Shown here: positions 55,382 to 64,000 of the stretch, piece by piece | Position numbering within the stretch: the first letter of the stretch is position 1 | How the letters are laid out: every line of letters starts with the position of its first letter | NCBI GenBank assembly: GCA_965203365.1 | Contig: OZ241878.1 | Span: 1,054,001-1,118,000 of the forward strand | Length of the DNA: 64,000 bases | Direction of reading: 5' to 3' | Source: VYFG01 sp965203365 | Lineage (GTDB): Bacteria > Pseudomonadota > Gammaproteobacteria > Arenicellales > Poriferihabitantaceae | The notes under the pieces: model-generated | Database searches by the model: none | Told to the model about the DNA's origin: nothing | The model's input: the letters and a program-made list of their open reading frames with translations, nothing else | Program-made: the position numbers and the translations under genes

Positions 55382-58300
55382 CGCCGTTCCCCCTAGATGT
55401 TTGTTCGCGCAGCCGTTCGGCGAGCCGGTATCGCGTTGAAGGCTCGACGCTGCGCATATTGTTCAGCGTCGGCCAAGCTTCACCCGGCAATCTACCCATC
55501 GCCCTCATCGCCGCAGCGCGTTCCGCATCCTGAAGCAGCGAGCTGCTGACCCGTCGGCTCCAGTAGCTTCGCGGCGCACGAAATCCCCACATGTCGAGGA
55601 AGCGCTCCAGCTCCAGCCTGACCTCCGCTTCCTGCGGATCGGTCGCTGCGGCGCGCCCGACAATGTCATCAATTAGGGCTTTCGCGACATCGATTGCATC
55701 GTCGTCGAGCTTGGGACAGTCGAGCATGCCGGGTGCCAGATGACGGACCAGCGCCACCAGCACTGCGTGCAGCGCACGGTCGCGTGCCCTAGATGCGAAG
55801 GGTGTTACGCTGGTTGGTTCGACATCCCGATAAAGTGTCTCATGCCAGGTCGGAAAGCTTTCGTAGTGCGACCGGTCGCGGGCCTTCGCGTTGTTGAGCA
55901 CCGTGACGACCAGGCCCGGCACATCGCCCCTTCCGACGCGGCTCGTGGCCTGTATATATTCGGCGATGCCCTTGGGCTGACCATTCACCAGCATCAGTCC
56001 GAGGCGGGGAATATCCACGCCCACGCTGAGCATGTTCGTCGCGAGGACGGCATCGAGCGCACCTTGGTCGGTGGAGCGGATTGCCAGCTTATCCAGCATA
56101 TCCCGGACTTCGGCTTGCGTGCGTCTAGAGGTGAGCTCTTCTATGAATTCGGGATAACGCGCAGCCTCGCCACGCTGCTGCGCCAGCAGCACCAAGCTGT
56201 CGTTCACGTCATCCTGCATGAGGACGAGCGCGCCGCCCAGTTCGCGCAGGGAGTTGAAATACGACACCAGCGTCCAGTACGGGTCGCGTTCCTCATCTTT
56301 TGACGTACCGGCGAAGGCGGACTGAAGCATCGATGCGGCGACGGCCTGAAGCGTGAATTTAGCTGACCGGCCTGCCGTGGTGACGCCGGCATAGATGCGG
56401 CCAGGTGCGGCTCGGTCTACGACGGCGAAGGCGGAGTCCGAGGCATCCAGACAGGGCGGTGGGAACTGCGCCGTCTCGCGGTTGAACAGGGCGAATACCT
56501 GTTCCGATGCGCGTCGGATCGTCGCCGTGGAGCCGATGATCTTTGGGTGTGCGCCGCCAGATGCGAACATACGATCGATCGCGACTTCATACAGCCCCGC
56601 GACCGTGCCGAGCGGCCCCGAGATGAGATGCAGTTCGTCTTGGAGAATGAGATCCGGTGGCTGGCCGGAGTTCAGACCGAACAGCCCGTTGATTTCCTTG
56701 CGCCGGACAATCTGCGCAAATTTGTCTATCGTGCCAATTAGCAGTGTCGGCCGCATCCGGTACACGTCCTCGTCCACCGTCCAGACTGGAAGGGATATGT
56801 CGGGACTGAATAAAAGACAGTCTTTGTTCTTACAGTAGACGTGAATGGCGTCGGCCTGTTCGTCGTGCTCCCAAGTCAGGGATACCCGGCATGCCGGACA
56901 ATGCGTGAGTTGTTTCGGTGTCGGCTGGTCCGGCGTGCCGCCAAGCGCATCGGCAGCAACACCCACCCGGTTCGGCACTGCATCGCCGCCAACCCAAAGA
57001 CCAATCGAAAAGGGCGTGTTGCCCAACTCATGGCAAGAAGCTCCCGCTTCGCGAATATATCCGCGACGGATTGCCTCGCAAGCGAGAAGGACGGAGGCCG
57101 CCCGCGCAAACTGCTGCGTTGTCAGCAGTCGTAATGTGTACCGCATGATCGCTGCGACACCGTCGCCCACATCGGGGTCGCCTCCGGCGGACAGCCGCCT
57201 GTAGAAAGCGAGGAATGCGATCAGCGCCAGATACGCTTCCGTCTTGCCGCCGCCCGTCGGGAACCAGAGCAGATCCATGATCTGGCGTTCTGGATGTTCG
57301 CGGTCGGCCACGGAAGCCGCCGCGAGAAGAATGAAGCCGAGTTGGAACGGTCTCCATTCCAGAGGGCCACGACTTCTTTTTTCCGGATCCCATCCGTGCT
57401 GCACATCCATCGCAAGATTAGCCAGACGAAAGGCACGCGACATCGCGACGTCATCCGCAATCCGGGCAGCACTCCCGGCCATGCGGGCATGGACATCCCG
57501 GCAGGTCGCAATATTCCTTGCCGCTTGGTCGTGATACTCCTCTGGTAGCGCCGCCACTTCGGCTTCTCTGTCCAATATCCATTTTTCGTAAACGGATGGA
57601 AGCTGTTGAAGGGCTTTGCTGAAGTCTTCCACCGTAGTTGTCGCGAGCCAACGGGCCGAAAGCGGTTTAAGCATTTCATCCATACGCAGCGCGTCAAAGA
57701 CCACGTGGCCAGCCGCGCTCGTTGCGGGGATCATGGCCGTGGGAATCCAGCTTGTCGCAACCATATCAGCTGTTTCCGGTGCGGCGCCGGTTTCCCATTC
57801 GACCGAACAGATATGTCCGGTCGCGAACTCAAGGGCGTTTCGGTACAAAAGCGCCGCAGAGCGATCATCATCATCAAGCACCGTGCGCCTCGACGGCCGC
57901 GCCACCAAAACGGTACCGGGACGTGGCCGGATTTCGACGCGTGTCTGGAACAGGGTCAGGCTCTCAATCCCCTTACGGCCTTCGTCTTCATCAGGCTTCG
58001 CTTGGTTCAGCAGCGTGATCGTGGCAAGCGTTCCGCCCGACCACGGCGTTGTACGCACATGCAGTCTCACACCCGGCGGCGCACCATGCGGCGCGAGATC
58101 GACATTCTGCGATCCGTTTTCAAGCGCAATGTCTTCTAATAGAATGTTATGTGCTCGCCGTTGCCATTCCGTGCGACGGCGGGTGCCGCCACCGTCACCC
58201 TGTTCACCATTCTCCGATTCCAAGGGTGTGACGGACTCATAGGTTGCGAAACGAACCGTCACATCCAGTTCGGGGCTGGCATCCGCGTGCGCTGCAAAGG

Positions 58301-58550
58301 AGACGCCCGCAGAGCACGGGCGCACGAACCCGACGAGCGAGACTTCCTCTTCCTCTCCGCCATCGTCCATTTCGCTTTCCCCAGAGCCAGAAAGACCGAG
58401 ACGTTCGTCTTCTTCCGCGCCCATGCGGGCTTCGCGTGGCCAGAGAATACCCGTCAGATATACGTCCGAGGGACGCGCCTTCAGAACTTCGTCCTCCGCA
58501 TACGGGCCCACTAGGTCGCATCTCAGCCGATCAAGAAGCATGTCGCGCAT
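55371..58550 (-). CDS. drmA: DrmA-like superfamily 2 helicase
   Basis: A 1,059-residue helicase of the DrmA type. Motif I is WFPTGGGKTEAYLALIAF (K436), motif II is LILQDELHLISGPLGTVAG (DELH box), motif III STATIRRA, and motifs V-VI are TNMLSVGVDIPRLGLMLVNG with QATSRVGRGDVPG. A zinc-like insertion (CPACRVSLTW, CKNKDC) lies between motifs I and II. Residues 1-370 are the long N-terminal region with an acidic patch (MDDGGEEEEV). In DISARM, DrmA unwinds or moves on DNA together with DrmB. GGAG eight bases before the ATG sets the start, 16 bases after the UvrD-like gene. It overlaps drmB. Confidence 0.92.
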   Translation of the reverse strand: MRDMLLDRLRCDLVGPYAEDEVLKARPSDVYLTGILWPREARMGAEEDERLGLSGSGESEMDDGGEEEEVSLVGFVRPCSAGVSFAAHADASPELDVTVRFATYESVTPLESENGEQGDGGGTRRRTEWQRRAHNILLEDIALENGSQNVDLAPHGAPPGVRLHVRTTPWSGGTLATITLLNQAKPDEDEGRKGIESLTLFQTRVEIRPRPGTVLVARPSRRTVLDDDDRSAALLYRNALEFATGHICSVEWETGAAPETADMVATSWIPTAMIPATSAAGHVVFDALRMDEMLKPLSARWLATTTVEDFSKALQQLPSVYEKWILDREAEVAALPEEYHDQAARNIATCRDVHARMAGSAARIADDVAMSRAFRLANLAMDVQHGWDPEKRSRGPLEWRPFQLGFILLAAASVADREHPERQIMDLLWFPTGGGKTEAYLALIAFLAFYRRLSAGGDPDVGDGVAAIMRYTLRLLTTQQFARAASVLLACEAIRRGYIREAGASCHELGNTPFSIGLWVGGDAVPNRVGVAADALGGTPDQPTPKQLTHCPACRVSLTWEHDEQADAIHVYCKNKDCLLFSPDISLPVWTVDEDVYRMRPTLLIGTIDKFAQIVRRKEINGLFGLNSGQPPDLILQDELHLISGPLGTVAGLYEVAIDRMFASGGAHPKIIGSTATIRRASEQVFALFNRETAQFPPPCLDASDSAFAVVDRAAPGRIYAGVTTAGRSAKFTLQAVAASMLQSAFAGTSKDEERDPYWTLVSYFNSLRELGGALVLMQDDVNDSLVLLAQQRGEAARYPEFIEELTSRRTQAEVRDMLDKLAIRSTDQGALDAVLATNMLSVGVDIPRLGLMLVNGQPKGIAEYIQATSRVGRGDVPGLVVTVLNNAKARDRSHYESFPTWHETLYRDVEPTSVTPFASRARDRALHAVLVALVRHLAPGMLDCPKLDDDAIDVAKALIDDIVGRAAATDPQEAEVRLELERFLDMWGFRAPRSYWSRRVSSSLLQDAERAAAMRAMGRLPGEAWPTLNNMRSVEPSTRYRLAERLREQTSRGNGDGE

Positions 58551-58566
58551 ATCACCATCTCCTTCA

Positions 58567-60627
58567 TCAGCGGAAACGCGGAAAGTACGCAGTGCTGTAC
58601 CCCAGTACCAGCGGGGCCAGCATTATCCCGCTGCTGCTCCACGGTTCATGCAGCATCCCGCTCTCCGGCCCATCCGGCAGCAGGACGATGGTGCGCACCC
58701 CACGCACATGCAGATGCCGGATCGTGTCCGGCGGCCGCCTCCTTCCGCCACCAAGCTTCTTCTGAATGGCATCGCCGACAGTAAAAAGGTCGGTATTAAC
58801 ACCCTGCGACAGTACGGCGATACATTGCCCTTGTCCGTCCACCTTGAGCCGGTATACGAAATTGGTGTCGCGATCAGCTTCGGCGACGAGCGAGACAGCC
58901 TCATCCACGAATCCTCTAATCCGTGTCTGGGCAGTGCGCACCGCATCAGATCCCACGAAGAAACTACGGCCCGCCAAGCCTTCGGCCACGATGTCTCCGT
59001 CATGGCCGATTTCGAACTGAGCGCGTGGCTTGTCGTTTTTCGTCTGAAGGCAATATGCCCGCCCGGACTTCTCGACACGCCTGGCGAACTGCCGCGAGCC
59101 GCGACCGACCAGCAGCCGCGAACGGCCGCGGGTCGCGCCGACAAAAACCACCCGTGCTTCTTCGTCCTGATCCACGTTGCTGCCCTGCGTGTGCGGCAGC
59201 ATCAGGTGCACAATGTCTGCTTCACGCCCCTTTGATGCATGTATTGTGCCGACGATCGGGCCACGCAGTCCCAGTTCGGCATGGCACAATTCCGCCGGCG
59301 GCTGTTTGCGCCCGAGTCGCTGTCGCAGCAACCGCATGTCCACGACCGTTTGAGTACGGCCCGCGCCCGCGATACGAACCAGATGTGCCCATGCGTCATC
59401 GGCTTCGCAAGTTGCAAGCGAAGTGCCGTGTACCTTGCCGGCCCACAGTTCTATAAACCGGTTCCGGCTCAGATTGGCATCGGTATATTCGGACAAAGCT
59501 GCACCTATCCACGGCGCGAGGCATACTGGCAGCCCCGACATCCGCACTCGGTGCGGGATGCCGTTCTGCGTCAGAATAGAGGTTGTCAGCAGCACATCGC
59601 AGCGCCTTCGATACAGGATGAACGCATCCTCAAGTTCGGTCAGCGCCGAATTGTCAACGCGCGGTGCAATACCGTGCGCGAGACTGATCACCTCATCCTT
59701 GATCTCGGCGAGCTTATCTTCGGACTCGCCAGCAGCGGTCAGCACCCGGCGGCGCGTATCCGAGAAAATCGTCAGTAATTGCGGTGAACCGGTGCGATGC
59801 ACCTGCGTCAGCTCGCATTCCCTGAAGGCGTCCGCCGCGCCGCGCCGGACTTTCTCGGGCAGGGGCGGCTCGCCGGTTTCGTCGGACCGAACCTCCCTGT
59901 CGTCAGCAAAACCGTAGATCGCTTGGGCGTCGTCGGCGAACACCGATACGCCGCAGGAAGGTGACAGCCTGCGGATCATCTCGACAACCAGTTCGGCGCG
60001 TATGCCGACGATGTCCTGCGCTTCGTCGACAACCAAGTGTGCGACGTTATTCAGAAAATAGTCAGCGACATCCTCGTCCTGCCGCACGAGTTCGAGCACC
60101 CGCTCGATGTTCTCTTCATAGGTACCAAGAATTCTGGCCCCTTCATCGAAACCGGAATGGATCGTCCATGCGTGCGAGTCCAGCGTTGCGATCTTGACCG
60201 CATAGGCGGCTGCGGAATCTTCGAGATAGGCAGCAATCCGGTCGCGGATTTCATGCACTGCCGTTCGCGTGAAACTGATCAGCCAGATACGGCTCGGCTC
60301 CAGCTCGTCCTGGTCAATCAACTGTGAGACCCTTGCGCAGGCGACCGCCGTCTTGCCCGTGCCCGGACCTGCTCCTACCAACAGGCGGTCCTCCGGAGGC
60401 GCACCGATCACATCTCGCTGTGACTTGTCCCACTCTATTTGAGCCGGGGGAACGACATGGAATTCAGGGATTGCTTCGGTTTCATCCATGCCGGTCGCCT
60501 CCGCTGCCTGCACGCTGTTGGCGGGAGTGATGCCGTCCAGATAAACCTCGCCACCATTGATCAGCGACCAGAATTGCTTCTTGAATTTGACGAAGGGCCT
60601 TCCATCGGTATGGCGTAAAGGGAGCAT
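58567..60627 (-). CDS. UvrD/Rep-like SF1 helicase of the DISARM-like operon
   Basis: A 686-residue helicase and first gene of the operon. Walker A is LLVGAGPGTGKTAVACARV (K92), motif II LVVDEAQDIVGIRAEL, motif III-like VFADDAQAIYGFAD, a later motif TIHASKGREADIVHLM and VFVGATRGRSRLLVG (motif VI). The N-terminal 70 residues and the C-terminal ~150 residues, rich in charged residues, are not recognised. Such a helicase is not part of described DISARM. The order UvrD-like, DrmA, DrmB, NERD-helicase is compact (gaps of 16, -11 and 1 bases), pointing to one transcript. The promoter should lie in 60628-61040. Confidence 0.87.
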   Translation of the reverse strand: MLPLRHTDGRPFVKFKKQFWSLINGGEVYLDGITPANSVQAAEATGMDETEAIPEFHVVPPAQIEWDKSQRDVIGAPPEDRLLVGAGPGTGKTAVACARVSQLIDQDELEPSRIWLISFTRTAVHEIRDRIAAYLEDSAAAYAVKIATLDSHAWTIHSGFDEGARILGTYEENIERVLELVRQDEDVADYFLNNVAHLVVDEAQDIVGIRAELVVEMIRRLSPSCGVSVFADDAQAIYGFADDREVRSDETGEPPLPEKVRRGAADAFRECELTQVHRTGSPQLLTIFSDTRRRVLTAAGESEDKLAEIKDEVISLAHGIAPRVDNSALTELEDAFILYRRRCDVLLTTSILTQNGIPHRVRMSGLPVCLAPWIGAALSEYTDANLSRNRFIELWAGKVHGTSLATCEADDAWAHLVRIAGAGRTQTVVDMRLLRQRLGRKQPPAELCHAELGLRGPIVGTIHASKGREADIVHLMLPHTQGSNVDQDEEARVVFVGATRGRSRLLVGRGSRQFARRVEKSGRAYCLQTKNDKPRAQFEIGHDGDIVAEGLAGRSFFVGSDAVRTAQTRIRGFVDEAVSLVAEADRDTNFVYRLKVDGQGQCIAVLSQGVNTDLFTVGDAIQKKLGGGRRRPPDTIRHLHVRGVRTIVLLPDGPESGMLHEPWSSSGIMLAPLVLGYSTAYFPRFR

Positions 60628-61049
60628 TACCCGTACAATCTCCCGTCCCTTCCTGAACTATGCGTAACTCGACTTGCACCATAACATAGTTCCAAATATT
60701 CTTTGCACGGTCATTAACTCAGTGGTCGTATGATCAGAGCTATTTTATTGTTCGCCGCGTGATCAAAACAAGCTTTCTATTTTAGGGTAACTACAGCTAT
60801 TCCCGCCAAGGATACCAGACCCGGGACTGGATGGGGACTGGCGCCCTGAACGCATGCCTTCAGAATGTGCAGACAAGACTACCCCTCCGGCAGGTGGCCA
60901 TTCCGATCAGATCGACCGGCGACGGCTGTAGGGCGAGATCCTCCCTCCCCCAAGCAGCTTAATTCGGTCTTTACCCCCTCATCATACTTAACTCCACCAT
61001 CTTTCCACCCTGATTTTCATCGTCAATCCCCTCACTTCGTCAGTGGGTT
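60628..61049. promoter_or_regulatory. Upstream region of the DISARM-like operon
   Basis: About 420 bases between the operon and the IS4 remnant. The first ~180 bases are AT-rich (60680-60800) and would suit the operon promoter. I see no gene here and no exact promoter boxes. Confidence 0.35.
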
Positions 61050-61640
61050 CCTCCTCCGTCAGTCGGTTGCCTGCGCTTGGGTACCCAATTCATCACCGAT
61101 CACCTCCCCCTTCAACCGCTGCAGGCCCTGCCAGAGCGTCTGCGTTCCCGGCATCGGCTGACGTTGGGACGGATAAAATCCCGCCAGCCCAGCGGTCAGG
61201 ACCACAAAGGTCAGGGTGTCTGGGGAACCGCGTGAACCAGGCAGGCGCAGTGGGCCGGGCGTGGGCGAGCAGTACCCGGGATTCTGCCTTGGGTATATGG
61301 TCCCGCCAGCGCCGGATCGTCCGGTCGCTCGCGAGCCAAGCGCAACAGATCCCAAGCCCAAAAGGCGGTGATGGCATCGCAGGCCAAACACTGGCGCCGA
61401 TCGTGGTCAGCAGCAACCAGTCTAGCGGCGCCGTGCTCGTGCAGTGGGAGCCTTCCGTGCCGAGACAGTCAGCCCCGGGCGGGGGGCTCACCGGATCGCC
61501 AGGTCGCCCGCGGTGGAGTCGGGGATCCACCCTCTCAACCAGCGGGGACTGGACCGCGGGCGGACCCGGAGCGACGACGCAGGGCGGCCTGACGGCCGCC
61601 GATCCCTCTGGAATCGACATCACTCCAGCCGCCTAGTTGG
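61050..61640 (-). pseudogene. IS4-type (Tn5-like) transposase C-terminal remnant
   Basis: Two minus-strand frames hold the end of an IS4-type transposase: PLDWLLLTTIGASV and LGICCAWLASDRTIRRW in one, and LTFVVLTAGLAGFYPSQRQP with MPGTQTLWQGLQRLK in the other. The last block is the characteristic C-terminus. The catalytic core is lost and the frame is shifted. The remnant separates the methyltransferase gene from the DISARM-like operon. Confidence 0.7.
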
Positions 61641-61911
61641 GGTCGGGGAACCGGCGGAACCATTCCGGGCACATCGGATCAACATCGGTCAGGGGTAAGG
61701 CAATATCGACTTTCAGATGGAGAAATCCAATCAGAAAAGAACGAATCAAATTACGCCGCTAACAGATGATGTAATTGAAAGTGATCCAACTGCCACGGGT
61801 TACAGCTGGCATCATCAGCGTCGTGATATTGGACACTTGATGAGAACCCATGTGCGAATATTATATCTGGGAAGTTGAAATACTCCAGGCACTGCCCACG
61901 AGTAACCCAGT
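61641..61911. other. Intergenic stretch, no gene recognised
   Basis: A 271-base, relatively AT-rich stretch after the methyltransferase gene. No gene, RNA or clear terminator was recognised. Confidence 0.35.
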
Positions 61912-63456
61912 TCAGGAGTTTTGCAAGATGTTCCAGAGTTTTTCGGCGATTTGTAATGCCAGAAAAGGTGGTACTGCATTTCCAACCTGAACATATTGCT
62001 GAGTACGTGTCCCCTTGAAAAAATAGTTGTCAGGAAAAGTCTGCAATCTTGCTGCCTCTCGTACCGTCAGACTTCTACATTGGTGAAGATCAGGATGAAT
62101 GTAATAGTGACCATCCTTGGAGATATGACTTGTAATTGTGCTTGCTGGTCTTGATTCTATCTGAACCCTAAAACGATCTGAAAACTTTCCACTCTCCCAG
62201 TTCCTGTGATTAGGTGCAAGTGCACCCGGAAAATCTTCAGTCTTGGGCGAGCGGCCGGTCGCTTTTCCGAATGCAGCCGCATACAGATATCTCGCTAGAT
62301 CCCCCGGCATATGACTGCGGGTGTCGTGGTTAGGTAAATTTTTCAAGCGGGGGTCTACTATCCATTTGCGCAATTCTTCTGGGCACAATTTCGAAATACG
62401 ATTTCCAGAGCTTGAGATTCGCTCCAAAGGTGCCCTTGCCCTGATGATGCTATTACACTTTAATAACCTTTGCTTGAAGTCATCACGATACTTTTTGGGG
62501 ATACGGCTTGTATCGTCTAAAACTAGTCGAATAGCATCAAGGACCGTTTCTTGCCAAACGAGCCAGTCATCATCTCGACTGAGACCACTTCGCAACTTTG
62601 GCATTGTACCAATAACGTCTTTTACCCTGACCTGATAATCACGGATAGACTGATAGTGCAATGTATCAACAGAGATGCTATTGACCAGATCTTTCCGAAT
62701 TCCAATAATAATGACACGGTGGCGTGCCTGTGGCACTCCATGATTTTCCATTCGGACAACAAAGTCATCTGGTTGAGGATCGTTAATGTTATGTGCTCTA
62801 TTTCCCTGGTGGTCCAATGCCAACAGTTTATAGCTGTCTGGTCCGGCGGCCGATACCAGATCTTTCATCACCTTATGAAAAACCCTTTTCTCCCTGACCG
62901 ATGAGGATAATATTCCCTTCACGTTCTCCATAACGAAAGCTGCTGGCTCTAGCATCTTCAAGACATCGACGTATTTCTTATAAAGAAAATTTCGTTTGTC
63001 GTTTTCTGGCACATAGTTGGCAATACCAGCATTCCGTGAACGTCCGGCCAGTGAATACGCCTGACATGGTGGACCGCCGATCAGTACAGTTCGGTCACCA
63101 TATTCATTGCGCATCTTCAGGATGCGAGAATTGAGAAAATCAGTACACTGCCTCGTGCCAAGTTCCATGCAGCGGGCTTCGGCTTCTGCCGCTTCCCATT
63201 GCTCCGGATAAAGGCCAAACCAATCCGGTTCTGGCTTTTCCCCATTCAGGAAATCATAATATTCATCTGGTCGACATTCTTCAAACTTTCTGATAAAACT
63301 ACGTAATCGTAGAGTGGCATGAGCTGCATGCTCTTTCTCAATCGAAAATTTAATGGTATAGGGCTGATTTCCGAACTGATCACGATAGGCGGAAAAACCT
63401 TCTCCAAGACCACCCGGACCAGCAAATAGATCAACTACCCCCAAAGAGTATGACAA
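61912..63456 (-). CDS. DNA (cytosine-5) methyltransferase, possible DrmMII-type
   Basis: A 514-residue C5-cytosine methyltransferase. Motif I is VVDLFAGPGGLGEGF, motif IV IGGPPCQAYSLAGRSR with the catalytic C131, motif VI FVMENVKGIL, motif VIII QARHRVIIIGI, motif IX LTVREAARLQTFPDNYF, and motif X YVQVGNAVPPFLA. The target-recognition region lies at ~250-430. The start is a TTG at 63456; no ATG fits, as an in-frame stop lies 27 bases above. It is 1.3 kb upstream of the DISARM-like operon in the same direction and could be the modification enzyme that marks self DNA, as DrmMII does in class 2 DISARM. It is visibly poorer in GC than the helicase genes, so it may have a separate origin. No restriction enzyme gene lies next to it. 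Confidence 0.9.
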   Translation of the reverse strand: MSYSLGVVDLFAGPGGLGEGFSAYRDQFGNQPYTIKFSIEKEHAAHATLRLRSFIRKFEECRPDEYYDFLNGEKPEPDWFGLYPEQWEAAEAEARCMELGTRQCTDFLNSRILKMRNEYGDRTVLIGGPPCQAYSLAGRSRNAGIANYVPENDKRNFLYKKYVDVLKMLEPAAFVMENVKGILSSSVREKRVFHKVMKDLVSAAGPDSYKLLALDHQGNRAHNINDPQPDDFVVRMENHGVPQARHRVIIIGIRKDLVNSISVDTLHYQSIRDYQVRVKDVIGTMPKLRSGLSRDDDWLVWQETVLDAIRLVLDDTSRIPKKYRDDFKQRLLKCNSIIRARAPLERISSSGNRISKLCPEELRKWIVDPRLKNLPNHDTRSHMPGDLARYLYAAAFGKATGRSPKTEDFPGALAPNHRNWESGKFSDRFRVQIESRPASTITSHISKDGHYYIHPDLHQCRSLTVREAARLQTFPDNYFFKGTRTQQYVQVGNAVPPFLALQIAEKLWNILQNS

Positions 63457-63574
63457 GGCGAACCCCAGAACACGGATGAATCAATTGTTGAATGCAATGG
63501 ACGAAACTCCCCTGAATTGGATGATTGCGAAAATTTCCATTTTCAGTTGGAATATACTATCAGAATTTCTCCAC

Positions 63575-64000
63575 CCCACTTCCAGTCTGAAGTGCAACAC
63601 TCTCCGCGCCCCCGAATGAAGGGACCGGGGCGGCGACCGGAAAATTCAACCCCCAAGGGGCTGGTGTCGGCCACCGATGGCATCCATCTCGACACCAAGG
63701 GAGTCTGACCGAGGCGATTTCACGACACAAGGGCCCGCTCGGGCCGTGTCAGGCGGATTTTGGCCGAGCGGGACCCGGCCCGCCGAACACGGGCTTCTGG
63801 AAAGAGGGGGATGGGGGAGGAATGACCACCTTCTAGGGAGGCGCCAAGGCATCGGGGAACACCTCCGCCGGAGTCCGATACCCCAAGACCTTCCGGGGCC
63901 GGCGGTTGATCCGCTCTTCCACCGCCCGAACCTAGGCCGCCGTCACCTGACAATAGTCTATCTCTTTCGGAAAGTACGGGCGTACCAAGCCGTTGGCATG
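63575..64000 (-). mobile_element. IS30-family remnant, cut by window end
   Basis: Starts with the shared end cttccagtctgaagtgcaac (63577-63596). It matches the copy at 31562 over its first 250 bases, then the copy at 6735. The minus strand near 63840-64000 reads the end of an IS30 transposase (VRPYFPKEIDY, VRAVEERINRRPRKVLGYRT, PAEVFPDALAP) with an in-frame TAG between the parts. The rest of the element lies beyond the window. Confidence 0.75.

Noticed and set aside
1..64000. CRISPR arrays
   Set aside because: No regularly spaced short repeats were seen; the repeated sequences are IS ends, a glmS duplication, protein-domain repeats and a 20-base tandem.
1..64000. tRNA and rRNA genes, and attachment sites
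   Set aside because: Reading the intergenic stretches gave no cloverleaf with a 3' CCA region and no rRNA core sequence; no integrase gene was found that would suggest an attachment site.

Overview
The window looks like a chromosomal segment of a gammaproteobacterium rich in decayed mobile DNA and defence genes. The gammaproteobacterial assignment rests on the cmoA-cmoB pair, an mnmH/selD selenouridine pathway, single-chain methylmalonyl-CoA mutase, and a propionyl-CoA operon. Carnitine/betaine-type catabolism (Rieske oxygenase, dimethylglycine-dehydrogenase-like flavoprotein), two Fic proteins, a transferrin-binding-protein-like surface protein and many dead IS copies would suit a host-associated marine bacterium such as a sponge symbiont; that is inference only. 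I saw no rRNA, tRNA or CRISPR array.

Layout. 1-7.5 kb: accessory DNA with a Fic protein, a dead ISAzo13 element, a frameshifted CoiA-like DUF6035 gene fused to a transposase fragment, a PIN protein, an XRE-ImmA/IrrE metallopeptidase and an IS30 remnant. 7.6-13.4 kb: a peptide-type ABC importer (fused double ATPase divergent from binding protein and two permeases). 13.4-15.3 kb: Uma2 nuclease, a tiny coiled-coil protein and an IS5 remnant. 15.4-21.4 kb: catabolic genes (acyl-CoA ligase, GST, and an RpiR regulator - Rieske oxygenase - class III aminotransferase operon). 22-32 kb: a second Fic protein, then a GC-rich patchwork flanked by a partial and a complete copy of glmS; it holds a HigBA module with a broken toxin, a DruA/DUF4338 remnant, a broken AAA-ATPase, IS1634, IS4 and IS30 remnants, and a large Ig-repeat/TbpB-like gene split by a 20-bp tandem duplication.

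32-51 kb is core-like: glmS, a dimethylglycine-dehydrogenase-like enzyme with a carboxymuconolactone-decarboxylase-family partner, a LON-domain protein with a methyltransferase, the overlapping tRNA wobble-uridine operon cmoA-cmoB-mnmH-(NDH-selD), and the propionyl-CoA to succinyl-CoA operon mcm-pccB-pccA-meaB-mce.

51.3-63.5 kb is the most interesting part: a compact four-gene operon on the minus strand encoding a UvrD-like helicase, a DrmA-type helicase, a DrmB (DUF1998) protein and a NERD-nuclease/SF1-helicase fusion. Upstream, beyond an IS4 remnant, lies a C5-cytosine DNA methyltransferase. This is DISARM-like, but drmC (phospholipase D) is absent and two extra SF1 helicases, one carrying a nuclease domain, take its place. 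I could not match it to the class 1 or class 2 DISARM layouts, so it is my candidate for an undescribed system. A short vestige of a second DrmB C-terminus lies just beyond the operon. The window closes in another IS30 remnant.
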